Virus record (IMG/VR): IMGVR_UViG_3300032267_000413
Coordinates: 1-31,727 of that record
From: a virus
Strand: one strand, 5' to 3'
DNA: 31,727 nucleotides
Position 1 is the first letter of the stretch; each line of letters begins with the position of its first letter. A program made the position numbers and the translations under genes. Below are positions 21,169-28,369 of the stretch, one piece after another. Below the pieces are notes generated by a model. It worked only from the letters and a program-made list of their open reading frames with translations, was not told the origin of the DNA and did not search any database.

Positions 21169-21465
21169 TCACCGCTTGATCTTGCTGAGTTCTGCTGCGA
21201 TCTGCTCGGGCGTCATGGGCAGTTTTTCAGTCGGCATGAATGTGTCTTCCCGTGGTGGATTGCCTCGCCCGCAATGCGGTGCCAGCGTTGCCGCCACCAC
21301 CCGTGCCGTCTGCCGCCACTCGCCTCCCAAGGGATTCACGTATCTATGCAATGCCAACCACTGTCGGTACTCGGCCACGTCCATTCGTTCGCCAAGTTCC
21401 CGCACCGTCATTCCCAGGTGACCGGCCAGCAGCAGCGGGAATGCGTCCAGCGGCCGGTCAATCAG
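21169..21465 (-). CDS. tail assembly chaperone, frameshift extension (T part of G-T fusion)
   Basis: This frame has no good start of its own. It is entered from the chaperone G frame by a -1 shift at the A-AAA-AAC heptamer (21471-21465), which would add 98 residues beginning LIDRPLDAFPLLLAGHLGMT to the 110-residue G part, giving a 208-residue G-T protein. The tail GERMDVAEYRQWLALHRYVN, then PLGGEWRQTARVVAATLAPH resembles the C-terminal parts of tail-chaperone fusions in many siphophages. The fusion is made at a low ratio to G and coats the tape measure during tail assembly. An independent internal ATG at 21411 exists but has weak support. Confidence 0.75.
   Translation of the reverse strand: MIDRPLDAFPLLLAGHLGMTVRELGERMDVAEYRQWLALHRYVNPLGGEWRQTARVVAATLAPHCGRGNPPREDTFMPTEKLPMTPEQIAAELSKIKR
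21419..21460 (-). other. stem-loop downstream of the frameshift site
   Basis: TGACCGGCC and GGCCGGTCA form a perfect 9-bp stem with a 24-base loop. In the mRNA it begins four bases after the slippery heptamer. A stem at this distance is the usual stimulator of -1 ribosomal frameshifting. Confidence 0.65.
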
Positions 21466-21794
21466 TTTTTTCCTATCTCCTCGATTTCCTTTTCGTCTAG
21501 GTCGTTGTGTGCCTGAGCGATCTTGAACAGCCTTGCACCGACAGTGCCGCTCACCTTCTTGAGTTGCTCGCTCGTGAAAATCTGCTTGCCGTCAGCGTCG
21601 ACTAGGCACTTGGACAGATACGTCGTGCGGTAGTCGTCCACGCCTTCGCCCTTACTGCGAAGGCACGCCAACTCCCACGACTGCAACTCACCCAGCGGCA
21701 GCGTGCGGATCCACACGTCACACTGCCACTCAGGAACAGCAACCTTGATGCTCTTGGCTTGGTCGGCCGCAAGGATTGTCTCGGCAAGTCCCAT
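21462..21794 (-). CDS. tail assembly chaperone (G protein)
   Basis: 110 residues, acidic and helical at the C-terminus (LFKIAQAHNDLDEKEIEEIG). The order tail tube, this gene, shifted frame, tape measure is that of phage lambda G/T and its analogues. The zero frame ends GGA-AAA-AAC-TGA, so ribosomes either stop at once or slip back one base and continue. WQCDVWIRTLPLGELQSWEL in the N-terminal half recalls other tail-chaperone and tail-assembly proteins. The ATG shares one base with the tail-tube stop (TAATG). Confidence 0.82.
   Translation of the reverse strand: MGLAETILAADQAKSIKVAVPEWQCDVWIRTLPLGELQSWELACLRSKGEGVDDYRTTYLSKCLVDADGKQIFTSEQLKKVSGTVGARLFKIAQAHNDLDEKEIEEIGKN
21465..21471 (-). promoter_or_regulatory. 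A-AAA-AAC slippery heptamer for programmed -1 frameshift
   Basis: The heptamer A-AAA-AAC is correctly phased to the G frame (GGA AAA AAC) and is followed at once by the zero-frame stop TGA and a 9-bp stem-loop. A -1 slip re-pairs both tRNAs on AAA and opens a 98-codon frame. Confidence 0.8.
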
Positions 21795-22180
21795 TACGAT
21801 GTCCTTGATCCTAGTTTGAGGGTCAGAGAGTATTCCTGCAGTTCCCCCACACTAGCCCGCCATGCAAGCGATTGGATGATTGCCGGGCCGCTCCAGTACG
21901 TCTGTGCCGCACTAGAGTCTGCAATTGTCAGCGAGCACGGTTCGCCGACGACGCTTTCGGTGATGTAGTTCTGCGAACGCATGACGATGGACACGGTGCC
22001 ATAGTCCGTGTCCGCTGGGCTGAACGACTTGTTCCGGCCCGTGTGCGAACGGGACGTAACCTCGACGATGTCGGACTGAATGCCGTCGATAGAAACGCTG
22101 ATGACTTCGGTGACGTTTACGTCACCCGCTGATCCGGCGTCATCAATCTGTATGGAGATGCCTTGAGAACTCTTTGCCAC
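21794..22180 (-). CDS. putative major tail (tube) protein
   Basis: 128 residues, beta-rich: GISIQIDDAGSAGDVNVTEV, DIVEVTSRSHTGRNKSFSPA, then TYWSGPAIIQSLAWRASVGE and the ending YSLTLKLGSRTS. The early 'VTS' strand followed by an exposed loop, and the C-terminal strand 'SLTLKL', are typical of tail-tube proteins that stack as hexamers. The gene stands directly before the chaperones, the standard place. It starts with GTG at 22180, preceded by GGGGT. Its C-terminus resembles that of the 108-residue neighbour, so either could be the main tube subunit. Confidence 0.7.
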   Translation of the reverse strand: MAKSSQGISIQIDDAGSAGDVNVTEVISVSIDGIQSDIVEVTSRSHTGRNKSFSPADTDYGTVSIVMRSQNYITESVVGEPCSLTIADSSAAQTYWSGPAIIQSLAWRASVGELQEYSLTLKLGSRTS

Positions 22181-22194
22181 GACGCACCCCAGAC

Positions 22195-22521
22195 TTAGGT
22201 GCGGACCTTAAAGGTCAGGCTCTGCTTGACCAGTTCGCCGACGGCGTAGGCCACGCTCGAGCTCGCACAGATGGCGGTGTACGTCGTGCTGGCAAACACG
22301 AGATTGCCGCTAGTGCCAACGGCCACGGTTGAGGTGCCGAGGGCTTCCATGCTGATCTCGTCGTCCTTCAGCGCCGGGGTCTGGTAGCGTCGCCCAGCAC
22401 CGGTGGCAAGGCCCAGGTGCGACTCGTCAAGCAGATCACCGCCGGGAGTGACGGTGACGCTGGTGACCGTGTAGGTGGCGCTGGCAAAAACGAACGTCGA
22501 GCCCTGCGAGTCGGTAGCCAT
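22195..22521 (-). CDS. second tail-tube-like protein
   Basis: 108 residues, beta-rich and Thr/Ser/Val-dominated (STFVFASATYTVTSVTVTPG, then GNLVFASTTYTAICASSSVA). It ends VGELVKQSLTFKVRT, which parallels VGELQEYSLTLKLGS in the 128-residue tail protein; the two may be diverged duplicates or interlocking subunits. AGGAG precedes the ATG. After the upstream gp10-like gene come 74 bases without a gene. It could be the tube protein, with the other acting as terminator or cap. Confidence 0.62.
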   Translation of the reverse strand: MATDSQGSTFVFASATYTVTSVTVTPGGDLLDESHLGLATGAGRRYQTPALKDDEISMEALGTSTVAVGTSGNLVFASTTYTAICASSSVAYAVGELVKQSLTFKVRT

Positions 22522-22595
22522 CTGGCCTCTCCTGGTGAGTTACGGGCGGCACAGCCCTACTCACAGGCTAGGCGATGGCGGGGCAACCCTTGCAG

Positions 22596-23135
22596 TTACG
22601 CCCGGCCCTTCTTAGCCCTGGCAGCCATGTAACGTGGCAGCTGCTTGAGGGCTTTTTCGTAGGCCAGTTTCATCTCTGATTCAAGCAATGCCTTTACCTG
22701 TGACTCAGAGGCACGGGACGCTTGCTCAATGGGGTGCATGGCAGGCATGCGGCCACGATTGGCATCGCTCTTCGTTACCCGTGGCTTGGTGCCGTACTCC
22801 ACCATGAACTGGTGCTGCGTCTTGTTGTTTGCCTTGTTTCGACGCTTTGAGCTCTTGGGTGATTCAGTGCCACCCTTCGGAGACTTGCGATAGCCGACAA
22901 TCGCTACGGCCGAGCCGGTCTTCGTATATCGCTTGGCCTTGGTGGCGATACCACGCCGCAGATTGCCGGTTGGCCCGACGGGCGTTTGCCGTTTAAGTTC
23001 CTCTTCGGCGGGCTTCATGGCACGCTTGACGCCAGCACCAATGGCAGCCGACGCGAGCGACTTCGGCAACTGCCGGAACTGCTCGGCCAAGCCGGGCAGG
23101 TCTGGAAACTCCAGCGTCATTCCTGGTCGTGCCAT
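22596..23135 (-). CDS. HK97 gp10-like head-tail/tail completion protein
   Basis: 179 residues, strongly basic. The HK97 gp10-like layout is visible: an N-terminal LAEQFRQLPKSLASAAIGAG helix, the central TPVGPTGNLRRGI motif (about residues 50-62, conserved 'TPvdTGnLr' in this family), VAIVGY strand, FMVEYGTKPR and a long C-terminal helix. Such proteins act at the head-tail junction or in tail completion. An additional Lys/Arg/Asn-rich insert (SPKSSKRRNKANNKTQHQ) lies near 92-109. Its start shares one base with the DUF3168 stop. Confidence 0.8.
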   Translation of the reverse strand: MARPGMTLEFPDLPGLAEQFRQLPKSLASAAIGAGVKRAMKPAEEELKRQTPVGPTGNLRRGIATKAKRYTKTGSAVAIVGYRKSPKGGTESPKSSKRRNKANNKTQHQFMVEYGTKPRVTKSDANRGRMPAMHPIEQASRASESQVKALLESEMKLAYEKALKQLPRYMAARAKKGRA

Positions 23136-23557
23136 TACGTCGCCTCGTTGATCCTGAACTCAAACGACTGCTGAACGCTGTAGTACGGCAGCATCTGGTC
23201 ATCGGCTGGCATGTCCACGCCGTCAGCCTCAGTCTGTAGCGTGCTCCTCTGGATCGTCACGCCCGCCGTCGTGCCCGTCCAGCCATCCACCGCCAGGCGT
23301 ACGGCACGGGCAATGGACTTCACTGACGTGTAGGACGTGCCGTAGGTGGTCAGCTGCAGCGTCACGACGGGGTTGCCGACGTTGCCGGCCAGCGACTGCG
23401 GACGCTCTACGCCCGTCCGCTGATACACCACAAGCGGCAGCGGCGTGCCCTGCGGGGCAATCAACGGATAGACCCGCGAACCGATGAACTGGCTCACGGC
23501 CGTCTGGCTCGTCAGCCGCTGAAACAAAAACGATTCCGGTGCTTCAACGATGCTCAT
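23135..23557 (-). CDS. DUF3168-type tail completion protein
   Basis: 140 residues. The N-terminal LFQRLTSQTAVSQFIGSRVY, PLIAPQGTPLPLVVYQRTGV and the later VTLQLTTYGTSYTSVKSIAR, AVRLAVDGW fit DUF3168/gp17-like tail terminator proteins, which cap the tail tube and bind the head connector. It ends YYSVQQSFEFRI, the usual final strand. It overlaps the adaptor gene as ATGA at 23554-23557 and the following gene by one base, so these three connector proteins are translated together. Confidence 0.8.
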   Translation of the reverse strand: MSIVEAPESFLFQRLTSQTAVSQFIGSRVYPLIAPQGTPLPLVVYQRTGVERPQSLAGNVGNPVVTLQLTTYGTSYTSVKSIARAVRLAVDGWTGTTAGVTIQRSTLQTEADGVDMPADDQMLPYYSVQQSFEFRINEAT

Positions 23558-23880
23558 GTGGCGGCCTTTTCTGTGCAGATGAGCTCAAGGTACCAGCCCC
23601 GCTCGTATTCGTTTATCGCCCCAATCTCAAGCGTGCGGGTTCCTTCCCACACAATTCGCATGGAAACCTTGACGCCGGGCAACTCGCGGATGGTCACTTT
23701 GTGCCCAGTGAATCCGACTATCTGGCCATACCGCTCGGCTTCCCGGCCCGAGAGTGCCTGCACGTCTGCCCACACCGTGGCAAACGTTGACCACGACAGC
23801 GAGACTTCGCCAACGGAATTGCGTGTTTCCGTCGCCTGCTCAATCACGATTCTGTCGGTCAGGCTGCCGGCGTCGATCAT
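23554..23880 (-). CDS. head-tail joining protein (adaptor)
   Basis: 108 residues with the pattern of the phage head-tail joining family: IDAGSLTDRIVIEQATETRN, VGEVSLSWSTFATVWADVQA, LSGREAERYGQIVGFTGHKV, TIRELPGVKVSMRIVWEGTR, then YERGWYLELICTEK. This beta-barrel protein sits below the connector ring. Overlaps on both sides are ATGA. It is of standard length and complete. Confidence 0.87.
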   Translation of the reverse strand: MIDAGSLTDRIVIEQATETRNSVGEVSLSWSTFATVWADVQALSGREAERYGQIVGFTGHKVTIRELPGVKVSMRIVWEGTRTLEIGAINEYERGWYLELICTEKAAT

Positions 23881-24557
23881 TTGTAGGAACCCCAGCCAAT
23901 AGTGCTGAGCATCGTCTTTACGCCAAATGGGATCTCAGTAAGCGTCACTTCGGCTGAAGCCTCACGGTTTTTCCATAGGTGAGCAACCAGCAAGAGAATG
24001 GCCGACTTGACCGGTGCGGGCACGCTGGTGCCGGTGGCTGAGTAGCCCGCGTACCACGTCACCACGGTGCTGTTCTGATCCACGAGGTGCGAGGGCCACG
24101 TCTTGCCGTACAGCGGGCGACAGACGCCAGGAGTGGCCTGTCTATCCACCCGGTACTCAACGGCGTCTAGCGTCGTCGTAGAGGCTCCAGCGTCTGGCGT
24201 GTAGGTAATCGTAACAGCCGTGGCCGTCCCGGTCTGCACCATGGGCGGCCGTGGCAGTTCGATATCAAGGTTGGGCACCGTGCCCTGGCGTCCCTCGATG
24301 TTGTTGCCGTCCGCCCGCAACCCAAACTGCACCGGGCTGCCGACAGGGCCATAGAACGAATCGAGACGCATCTGCCACTGGGTGGTGCAAAACGTCCTGT
24401 CGGTGTAGTCCTCTGCCCAGCGTGTCGCCGCCGTGATGAGCGTGCCAATTAGGTCGTCCTCGGCCGACGAATCAATACGCAGGTGGGCCTTAGCCTCTGC
24501 GAGCGTTACGGGATTGTTGGCCGGCTCGGTGGCCCGCACCAGGCTGCGATACCTCAT
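23877..24557 (-). CDS. head-tail connector protein (gp6/gp8-like)
   Basis: 226 residues. The N-terminus shows the connector helices: NPVTLAEAKAHLRIDSSAED, DLIGTLITAATRWAEDYTDR, followed by the beta-rich middle and the C-terminal helix VKSAILLLVAHLWKNREASA. This is the phiE125 gp8/HK97 gp6-like family that forms the ring under the portal. It joins the preceding and following genes by ATGA overlaps. About 80-100 residues longer than the shortest family members, because of the beta-rich middle. Confidence 0.85.
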   Translation of the reverse strand: MRYRSLVRATEPANNPVTLAEAKAHLRIDSSAEDDLIGTLITAATRWAEDYTDRTFCTTQWQMRLDSFYGPVGSPVQFGLRADGNNIEGRQGTVPNLDIELPRPPMVQTGTATAVTITYTPDAGASTTTLDAVEYRVDRQATPGVCRPLYGKTWPSHLVDQNSTVVTWYAGYSATGTSVPAPVKSAILLLVAHLWKNREASAEVTLTEIPFGVKTMLSTIGWGSYK

Positions 24558-24775
24558 TTGGACTTCCTCCCTCTGCGACGTGGTGCGTCGGCCGTCTCAA
24601 CGTCTCGGCGTTCGACCATGGCCACCTCGAGCAGCTGCCGCTCTTCGGGCATGATCTCGCAGACGCCAGCAAACAGCAAAGACTTGGCCGGGCCACGCGG
24701 GTACGTGATGGTGTCGCCTTTGCGGTACACGCCGTGCGGACGAAGGAATCGCAAAGTCACTTGATCGTCAGGCAT
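24554..24775 (-). CDS. small basic head-module protein
   Basis: About 73 residues: VTLRFLRPHGVYRKGDTITY, PRGPAKSLLFAGVCEIMPEE, then a charged C-terminal tail (ADAPRRRGRKSK). The 'G-x-Y-x-KGD' turn resembles small beta-barrels found before connector genes. The ATG at 24775 is chosen because GGGGAGG lies about six bases upstream; the earlier ATG at 24790 has none. Probable minor head protein; no named family. Confidence 0.62.
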   Translation of the reverse strand: MPDDQVTLRFLRPHGVYRKGDTITYPRGPAKSLLFAGVCEIMPEERQLLEVAMVERRDVETADAPRRRGRKSK

Positions 24776-25532
24776 TGGACGCCTCCCCATGTTCGATGGA
24801 ACCCCACGCAGACGGCGGGCGTTTTCCGCCGGCAGACCAATACTGGCTCGGTGACTGCCAGACGGGCTTCAAGTCCCTCCCCGGCCACGTGAACTTGAGT
24901 TCAGCGTGCCCAATGGCTATCTGCGGTGCGATGCCGAGCGTGTTGCCGCCTGCCTTGAACTGCCGCCAGAAGTGGATGTCTGGGTCGGTTCGTGGCTGCT
25001 CGCCTTCGGGGGCGTCGCCCCAATGCCCGTCAGGGCGTGGCGTACCCAGGAACCAAGGCGTCGGCGTTTTCTTGAGCGCCTCGCTGCGGATCAGCGTGCA
25101 TCCGAAGTGGGCGGTGCTCACCGGCTGCACGACAGCCTCAAACCACGTATTGGGCAGCTGCACCAGGCCGATGGTGCCGTCGTGGCCTTCTGGCGTAAAC
25201 ATGGGCACGCCCTCGTCCCTCTTCGTTTGCAGCGGAGCGACGGCGTCGTAGCCGCTCACCATGGCAGCCGTCATGAGCCGCTGGACTGTGTCGGCCTCAA
25301 AAACGCTGTCGTAGTCAATCGCCAGAATCCAGTCGGTGCGATCCAGCATCTCGAGCAGGACGCGATCGAGGCACTGCTCCCAGAATGCCCCCACGAACTT
25401 TGTTGGGCGAATGCCGAGCGGCAGCAGCGACTGCATGACGCAAAAAAAGTTATCGCTGAACGTCAGGCGTGGCATCGAGAATGCCGCCTCGACTCTCAGG
25501 TCGTGCTCGGCGTTGCCAACACTTACTTTCAC
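24768..25532 (-). CDS. GT-A type glycosyltransferase within the head module
   Basis: 254 residues. WILAIDYDSVFEADTVQRLM (about 68-87, DYD as metal/nucleotide-sugar motif) is followed by a segment typical of GT-A acceptor sites: STAHFGCTLIRSEALKKTPT, DPDIHFWRQFKAGGNTLGIA and IGHAELKFTWPG with a conserved histidine (H209). It starts at GTG, supported by GGGAG seven bases upstream. Located between capsid and connector genes and apparently transcribed with them, so virion proteins are likely acceptors. It belongs to a different subgroup from the two transferases at 2-4 kb. Acceptor and sugar are unknown. Confidence 0.8.
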   Translation of the reverse strand: MKVSVGNAEHDLRVEAAFSMPRLTFSDNFFCVMQSLLPLGIRPTKFVGAFWEQCLDRVLLEMLDRTDWILAIDYDSVFEADTVQRLMTAAMVSGYDAVAPLQTKRDEGVPMFTPEGHDGTIGLVQLPNTWFEAVVQPVSTAHFGCTLIRSEALKKTPTPWFLGTPRPDGHWGDAPEGEQPRTDPDIHFWRQFKAGGNTLGIAPQIAIGHAELKFTWPGRDLKPVWQSPSQYWSAGGKRPPSAWGSIEHGEASNA

Positions 25533-25615
25533 GGTGTGCTCCCTGTAACGCAGAACGGGCGGCCGGGGCGAACCCAGCCGCCCGCTGTGGGCGTTATCGC
25601 AGCAATGTCAAGCAA

Positions 25616-26047
25616 TCACAGGTTGGCGACGTTGTTGACGCCGCTCTGGGCAGCCGTCACGGCATGCTCCTCGGCCTTGCCGAGGCGGGCGTTGCTCGCA
25701 ATGGCAACGGTGTTGCCGGGGCTCGTCACGACCGTCAAGTATCGCTTGCGGCCCCGCAGGTCAACGTTAAACCGAGCAACCGCACCAACGGCCGCGCCGG
25801 TCGTGCTGCCAGCACCAGCCGTGATCGACAGGCCCGTAACGTCCGCCTGGCCCGAGCCGCTGGCGTCGCTCTCCTGAACCTTCAGCACGCTGGCATACGC
25901 CGCAGTGGCCGCCGTGAAGGGCGAGAACACAACGTCGATGCTGGCGTACTTGAAGCCTGCACAGTCGATCTCGTGCGAGTGCGTGGCCGAAGCCGCAACG
26001 CTCGCCGTGGCCTTCGTGACGCTCTTGTTACCAGAGGCGTGGTTCAT
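25616..26047 (-). CDS. putative head decoration or minor capsid protein
   Basis: 143 residues, Ala/Thr/Val/Ser-rich and beta-prone: KSVTKATASVAASATHSHEI, FKYASIDVVFSPFTAATAAY, then ITAGAGSTTGAAVGAVARFN and VDLRGRKRYLTVVTSPGNTV. No Cys except one. The gene follows the capsid gene after 31 bases, the usual place for a decoration or head-stabilising protein. No clear family match; the ribosome binding site is weak (GGAG ten bases before the ATG). Confidence 0.65.
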   Translation of the reverse strand: MNHASGNKSVTKATASVAASATHSHEIDCAGFKYASIDVVFSPFTAATAAYASVLKVQESDASGSGQADVTGLSITAGAGSTTGAAVGAVARFNVDLRGRKRYLTVVTSPGNTVAIASNARLGKAEEHAVTAAQSGVNNVANL

Positions 26048-26078
26048 GTCTCAAAGTCTCCAGGGAAGGGTGTCAGGG

Positions 26079-27476
26079 TCAGGCGAGCTTGAGGGCGACC
26101 ACAGGGCCGGCCTCACTGGTGGTGCCCAGCGAGTGATGCACAGCCGCAATTCGCATCACGCACCTCCACGCGGTCTGGTCAACCTCGAAGTAGCGGTCGG
26201 TCGAGCTGGCAATCTGCATGTCGCCCTTGTTCGCCATGATGGACGACAGCGAGATGTCGCCGCAGTAGGCCGCGATCTGGCCGCTCGTCGGGGCCGCCGT
26301 CATCTTGAGCACCCACACCACCGGCAGGCCGAGGAACGTGTTGGGCGTTCCCTGGGCAAGGTTCTGGGCGGTGTTGCCACCAGACAGAGCACCAATCGTG
26401 CCAGAGCCAGCGGTGCCGCTTGAGAGCATCATCCGCTGCACCGACTGGTGGTAGACCTGCGGGTGCATGTACCAGGCCGAGGTGCCGATGGCGTATCGGG
26501 GCAGCTTGGCGAGCACCGACAGGTAGTCATCAATGTCAAGAGCCGCAATCGACGTGTTGCCGCTTCCGGCCGACACGACACCAGCGGTGTGCGTGCCGTC
26601 ATCGATCTGCGACAAGCCCCGGATGCCGCCGTAGGCCGACGTTCCCGTGCCGTTAAAGAACGCATCGTCGATCGCGCCGGAGAGGCTAGTCGCGTACTCT
26701 TGGACCAACCACTGAGCCACCGAAATCGCATTGTCGGCCAGGAGCTCGTTGCTGACGCGGGTGGCTGCCGCGATCTTTTGCAGGACCAGCTGCACCATCG
26801 TCGCACTGGGGTCGCTGGTCGTGATCGTGGAATTTTCACCGAGCCAGTAAGAAGTCACGCCCGACAAACGCTTGGGCACCAGCAGGGTGTCAGACGAAGT
26901 CGTGACCCGCTGGGCGAGGTTCATGGACACGCCGAAAGTCTCGACAAGGCGAATCAACGAATTGCTGAAATCCTCGAAAACCAGCGCACCGCCGAGGCTG
27001 TTCACCTGGCCGCCGAGGTCACGGGACTCGATGCCGAGCGAGTCACGCACCCACTGGCGGGCGTGAGAGTCGCCGTTGAGCGACTTCAGCCACATGCCGC
27101 AGCGATGGGCCACCTCGGGCGACTCGAAAACGCCGGCCTTGTAACCACGGTAGGACACGGCCTCGATACGGGGCTTGGCCATTTCGGTGGACTCCACGGG
27201 GGCAGCACGGTGCAGAACCTTGAGCAGTTCGGCCTTACGGGCCTCACGGGCCTCTTCCTTGGCGATTGCCGACTTGATCCGCTCGGCCTTGGCGAGCAAA
27301 TCGTCGTACTTCGCCTGGCGAGCTTCGGCAGACCGCTCCATCGCGGCGGGCATGGTCTCGTCGCCTTCCATCGCCGTCTCTTCGGCCGGCTCGCCCTCTT
27401 GCTCCTCGAGCATCCCCATTTCGGCGAGAGTCGCGGCGAGTTCGTCGAGCAGTTCCTTGACTTTGCTGGCGGCCAT
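26079..27476 (-). CDS. HK97-like major capsid protein
   Basis: About 465 residues. An N-terminal charged coiled coil (residues 1-95, acidic then Lys/Arg-rich) is typical of a scaffold-like delta domain removed by the prohead protease. The HK97 fold follows: GGALVFEDFSNSLIRLVETF, LLVPKRLSGVTSYWLGENST, KIAAATRVSNELLADNAISV, AIDDAFFNGTGTSAYGGIRG, then GLPVVWVLKM. The ATG at 27476 has AGGAG eight bases upstream; an earlier in-frame codon at 27518 lacks a site. Directly downstream of the protease and zinc-ribbon genes. Cross-linking residues cannot be judged by eye. Confidence 0.9.
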   Translation of the reverse strand: MAASKVKELLDELAATLAEMGMLEEQEGEPAEETAMEGDETMPAAMERSAEARQAKYDDLLAKAERIKSAIAKEEAREARKAELLKVLHRAAPVESTEMAKPRIEAVSYRGYKAGVFESPEVAHRCGMWLKSLNGDSHARQWVRDSLGIESRDLGGQVNSLGGALVFEDFSNSLIRLVETFGVSMNLAQRVTTSSDTLLVPKRLSGVTSYWLGENSTITTSDPSATMVQLVLQKIAAATRVSNELLADNAISVAQWLVQEYATSLSGAIDDAFFNGTGTSAYGGIRGLSQIDDGTHTAGVVSAGSGNTSIAALDIDDYLSVLAKLPRYAIGTSAWYMHPQVYHQSVQRMMLSSGTAGSGTIGALSGGNTAQNLAQGTPNTFLGLPVVWVLKMTAAPTSGQIAAYCGDISLSSIMANKGDMQIASSTDRYFEVDQTAWRCVMRIAAVHHSLGTTSEAGPVVALKLA

Positions 27477-27563
27477 TCGTGTGGCTCCTGTGTGCGGTAG
27501 GTGGTGACCTATACGCACGCTAGAGCCAGCGGTGCCGTTCCTTGCAGTTAAGGGAACGAGGTT

Positions 27564-27581
27564 GTTACCTAGTTAGGTAAC
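27564..27581 (-). other. 18-base palindrome at the end of the zinc-ribbon gene
   Basis: GTTACCTA-GT-TAGGTAAC is a perfect inverted repeat overlapping the stop codon of the zinc-ribbon gene, about 90 bases before the capsid start. A second, weaker GTTCC/GGAAC hairpin lies at about 27536-27556. Together they could slow or partly terminate transcription before the capsid gene, or serve as a protein site. No T-run follows. Confidence 0.45.
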
Positions 27582-27745
27582 GAGCGCCGGCGAACTTCGC
27601 ACGACTTCACGACGTGCTTGGCCGTCTTGCGGCATGACGGGCATCGCAGATAGCGAGTGCAGACGCCGCCCTTTTCAGCCGACGCATACACGCCAAGACG
27701 TGCAGATCGACAGTGGTGGCAAACGTCACCCGACTTTGTAGCCAT
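27569..27745 (-). CDS. small zinc-ribbon protein
   Basis: About 58 residues with two CxxC pairs: VCHHCRSARLGVYA and LRCPSCRKTAKHVVKSC. This is a zinc ribbon. The ATG at 27745 is the likely start because it begins just before the ribbon; a longer reading adds 14 residues of protease-gene overlap. The gene is squeezed between the prohead protease (20-base overlap) and the capsid gene. Zinc-ribbon proteins at this position are unusual; a regulator of late transcription (as in ogr/Delta proteins) or a nucleic-acid-binding assembly factor are possibilities. Confidence 0.6.
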   Translation of the reverse strand: MATKSGDVCHHCRSARLGVYASAEKGGVCTRYLRCPSCRKTAKHVVKSCEVRRRSLPN

Positions 27746-28367
27746 GCTGTCGCAGGAACCTACGGATTGCCTTTTCGCTCTTCGCATCCCGTGAGAGACC
27801 CGGCAGCGTCAGCGCCGGTCGGTGCGATTGTAGGAACCGCTCAAAACTCCTCTGAGCGATAGACACGGTGGCATCTGGGTACGCCGGGCTCAGGACTGGC
27901 GACACGTCGAAAACGCCGTCTACCTCGTGGACGTATCGCACCGCCATGCCATCATCTTCGGCCCAAGTTTCGCCAACGCCAGGCTCTTTGAGAGCGAACG
28001 CGAATGACGAGCCCCAGATGTCGCCTCGAGCGATCAGCACAGACAAATCACGGCCGAGCGAAGTGTCTGGCGTTTCGACAGCGTACGGCATCCCCTCTGA
28101 GTCAGTGGACACAGACAAGGTGCCGCTGCGGGTGCTGCCGAGAACATAGTTGCTGTCGTGATTCCACAACGCAACAACGGGATGATCCTGTTCCCGCAAA
28201 GCCCGGTCAAACGCACCGGGGCGGATCTCTTCACGAAACTGAAACCGCTCCCCAAGCACCACAGAGCGGACGCCATACTTAGCGGCGTAGCCGGTGATGT
28301 ACGTCTTGCCGTTCTCACGCTTCTCGACGTTGAGCGGCAGTTGCGAGTTGTGGCGGGAGACCTGCAT
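27726..28367 (-). CDS. HK97-type prohead protease (U35 family)
   Basis: About 213 residues. Family features are in order: TYITGYAAKYGVRSVVLGER, EEIRPGAFDRAL (about 46-57), VVALWNHDSNYVLGSTRSGT with catalytic H70, DIWGSSFAFAL with S120/S121, and GVFDVSPVLSPAYPDATVSI. The enzyme cleaves the capsid scaffold domain and itself during head maturation. GAGGA lies seven bases before the ATG at 28367; the upstream in-frame extension overlaps the portal gene and lacks family sequence. Portal, protease, capsid order is standard. Confidence 0.9.
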   Translation of the reverse strand: MQVSRHNSQLPLNVEKRENGKTYITGYAAKYGVRSVVLGERFQFREEIRPGAFDRALREQDHPVVALWNHDSNYVLGSTRSGTLSVSTDSEGMPYAVETPDTSLGRDLSVLIARGDIWGSSFAFALKEPGVGETWAEDDGMAVRYVHEVDGVFDVSPVLSPAYPDATVSIAQRSFERFLQSHRPALTLPGLSRDAKSEKAIRRFLRQHGYKVG

Positions 28368-28369
28368 GG

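Noticed and set aside
24906-25877. A 323-codon open frame on the plus strand
   Set aside because: It is antisense to the head-module glycosyltransferase and crosses the gap into the decoration gene; no domain or ribosome binding site was seen.
26448-27500. A 350-codon open frame on the plus strand
   Set aside because: It lies fully opposite the major capsid gene, has no family pattern, and arises from G+C-rich third positions.
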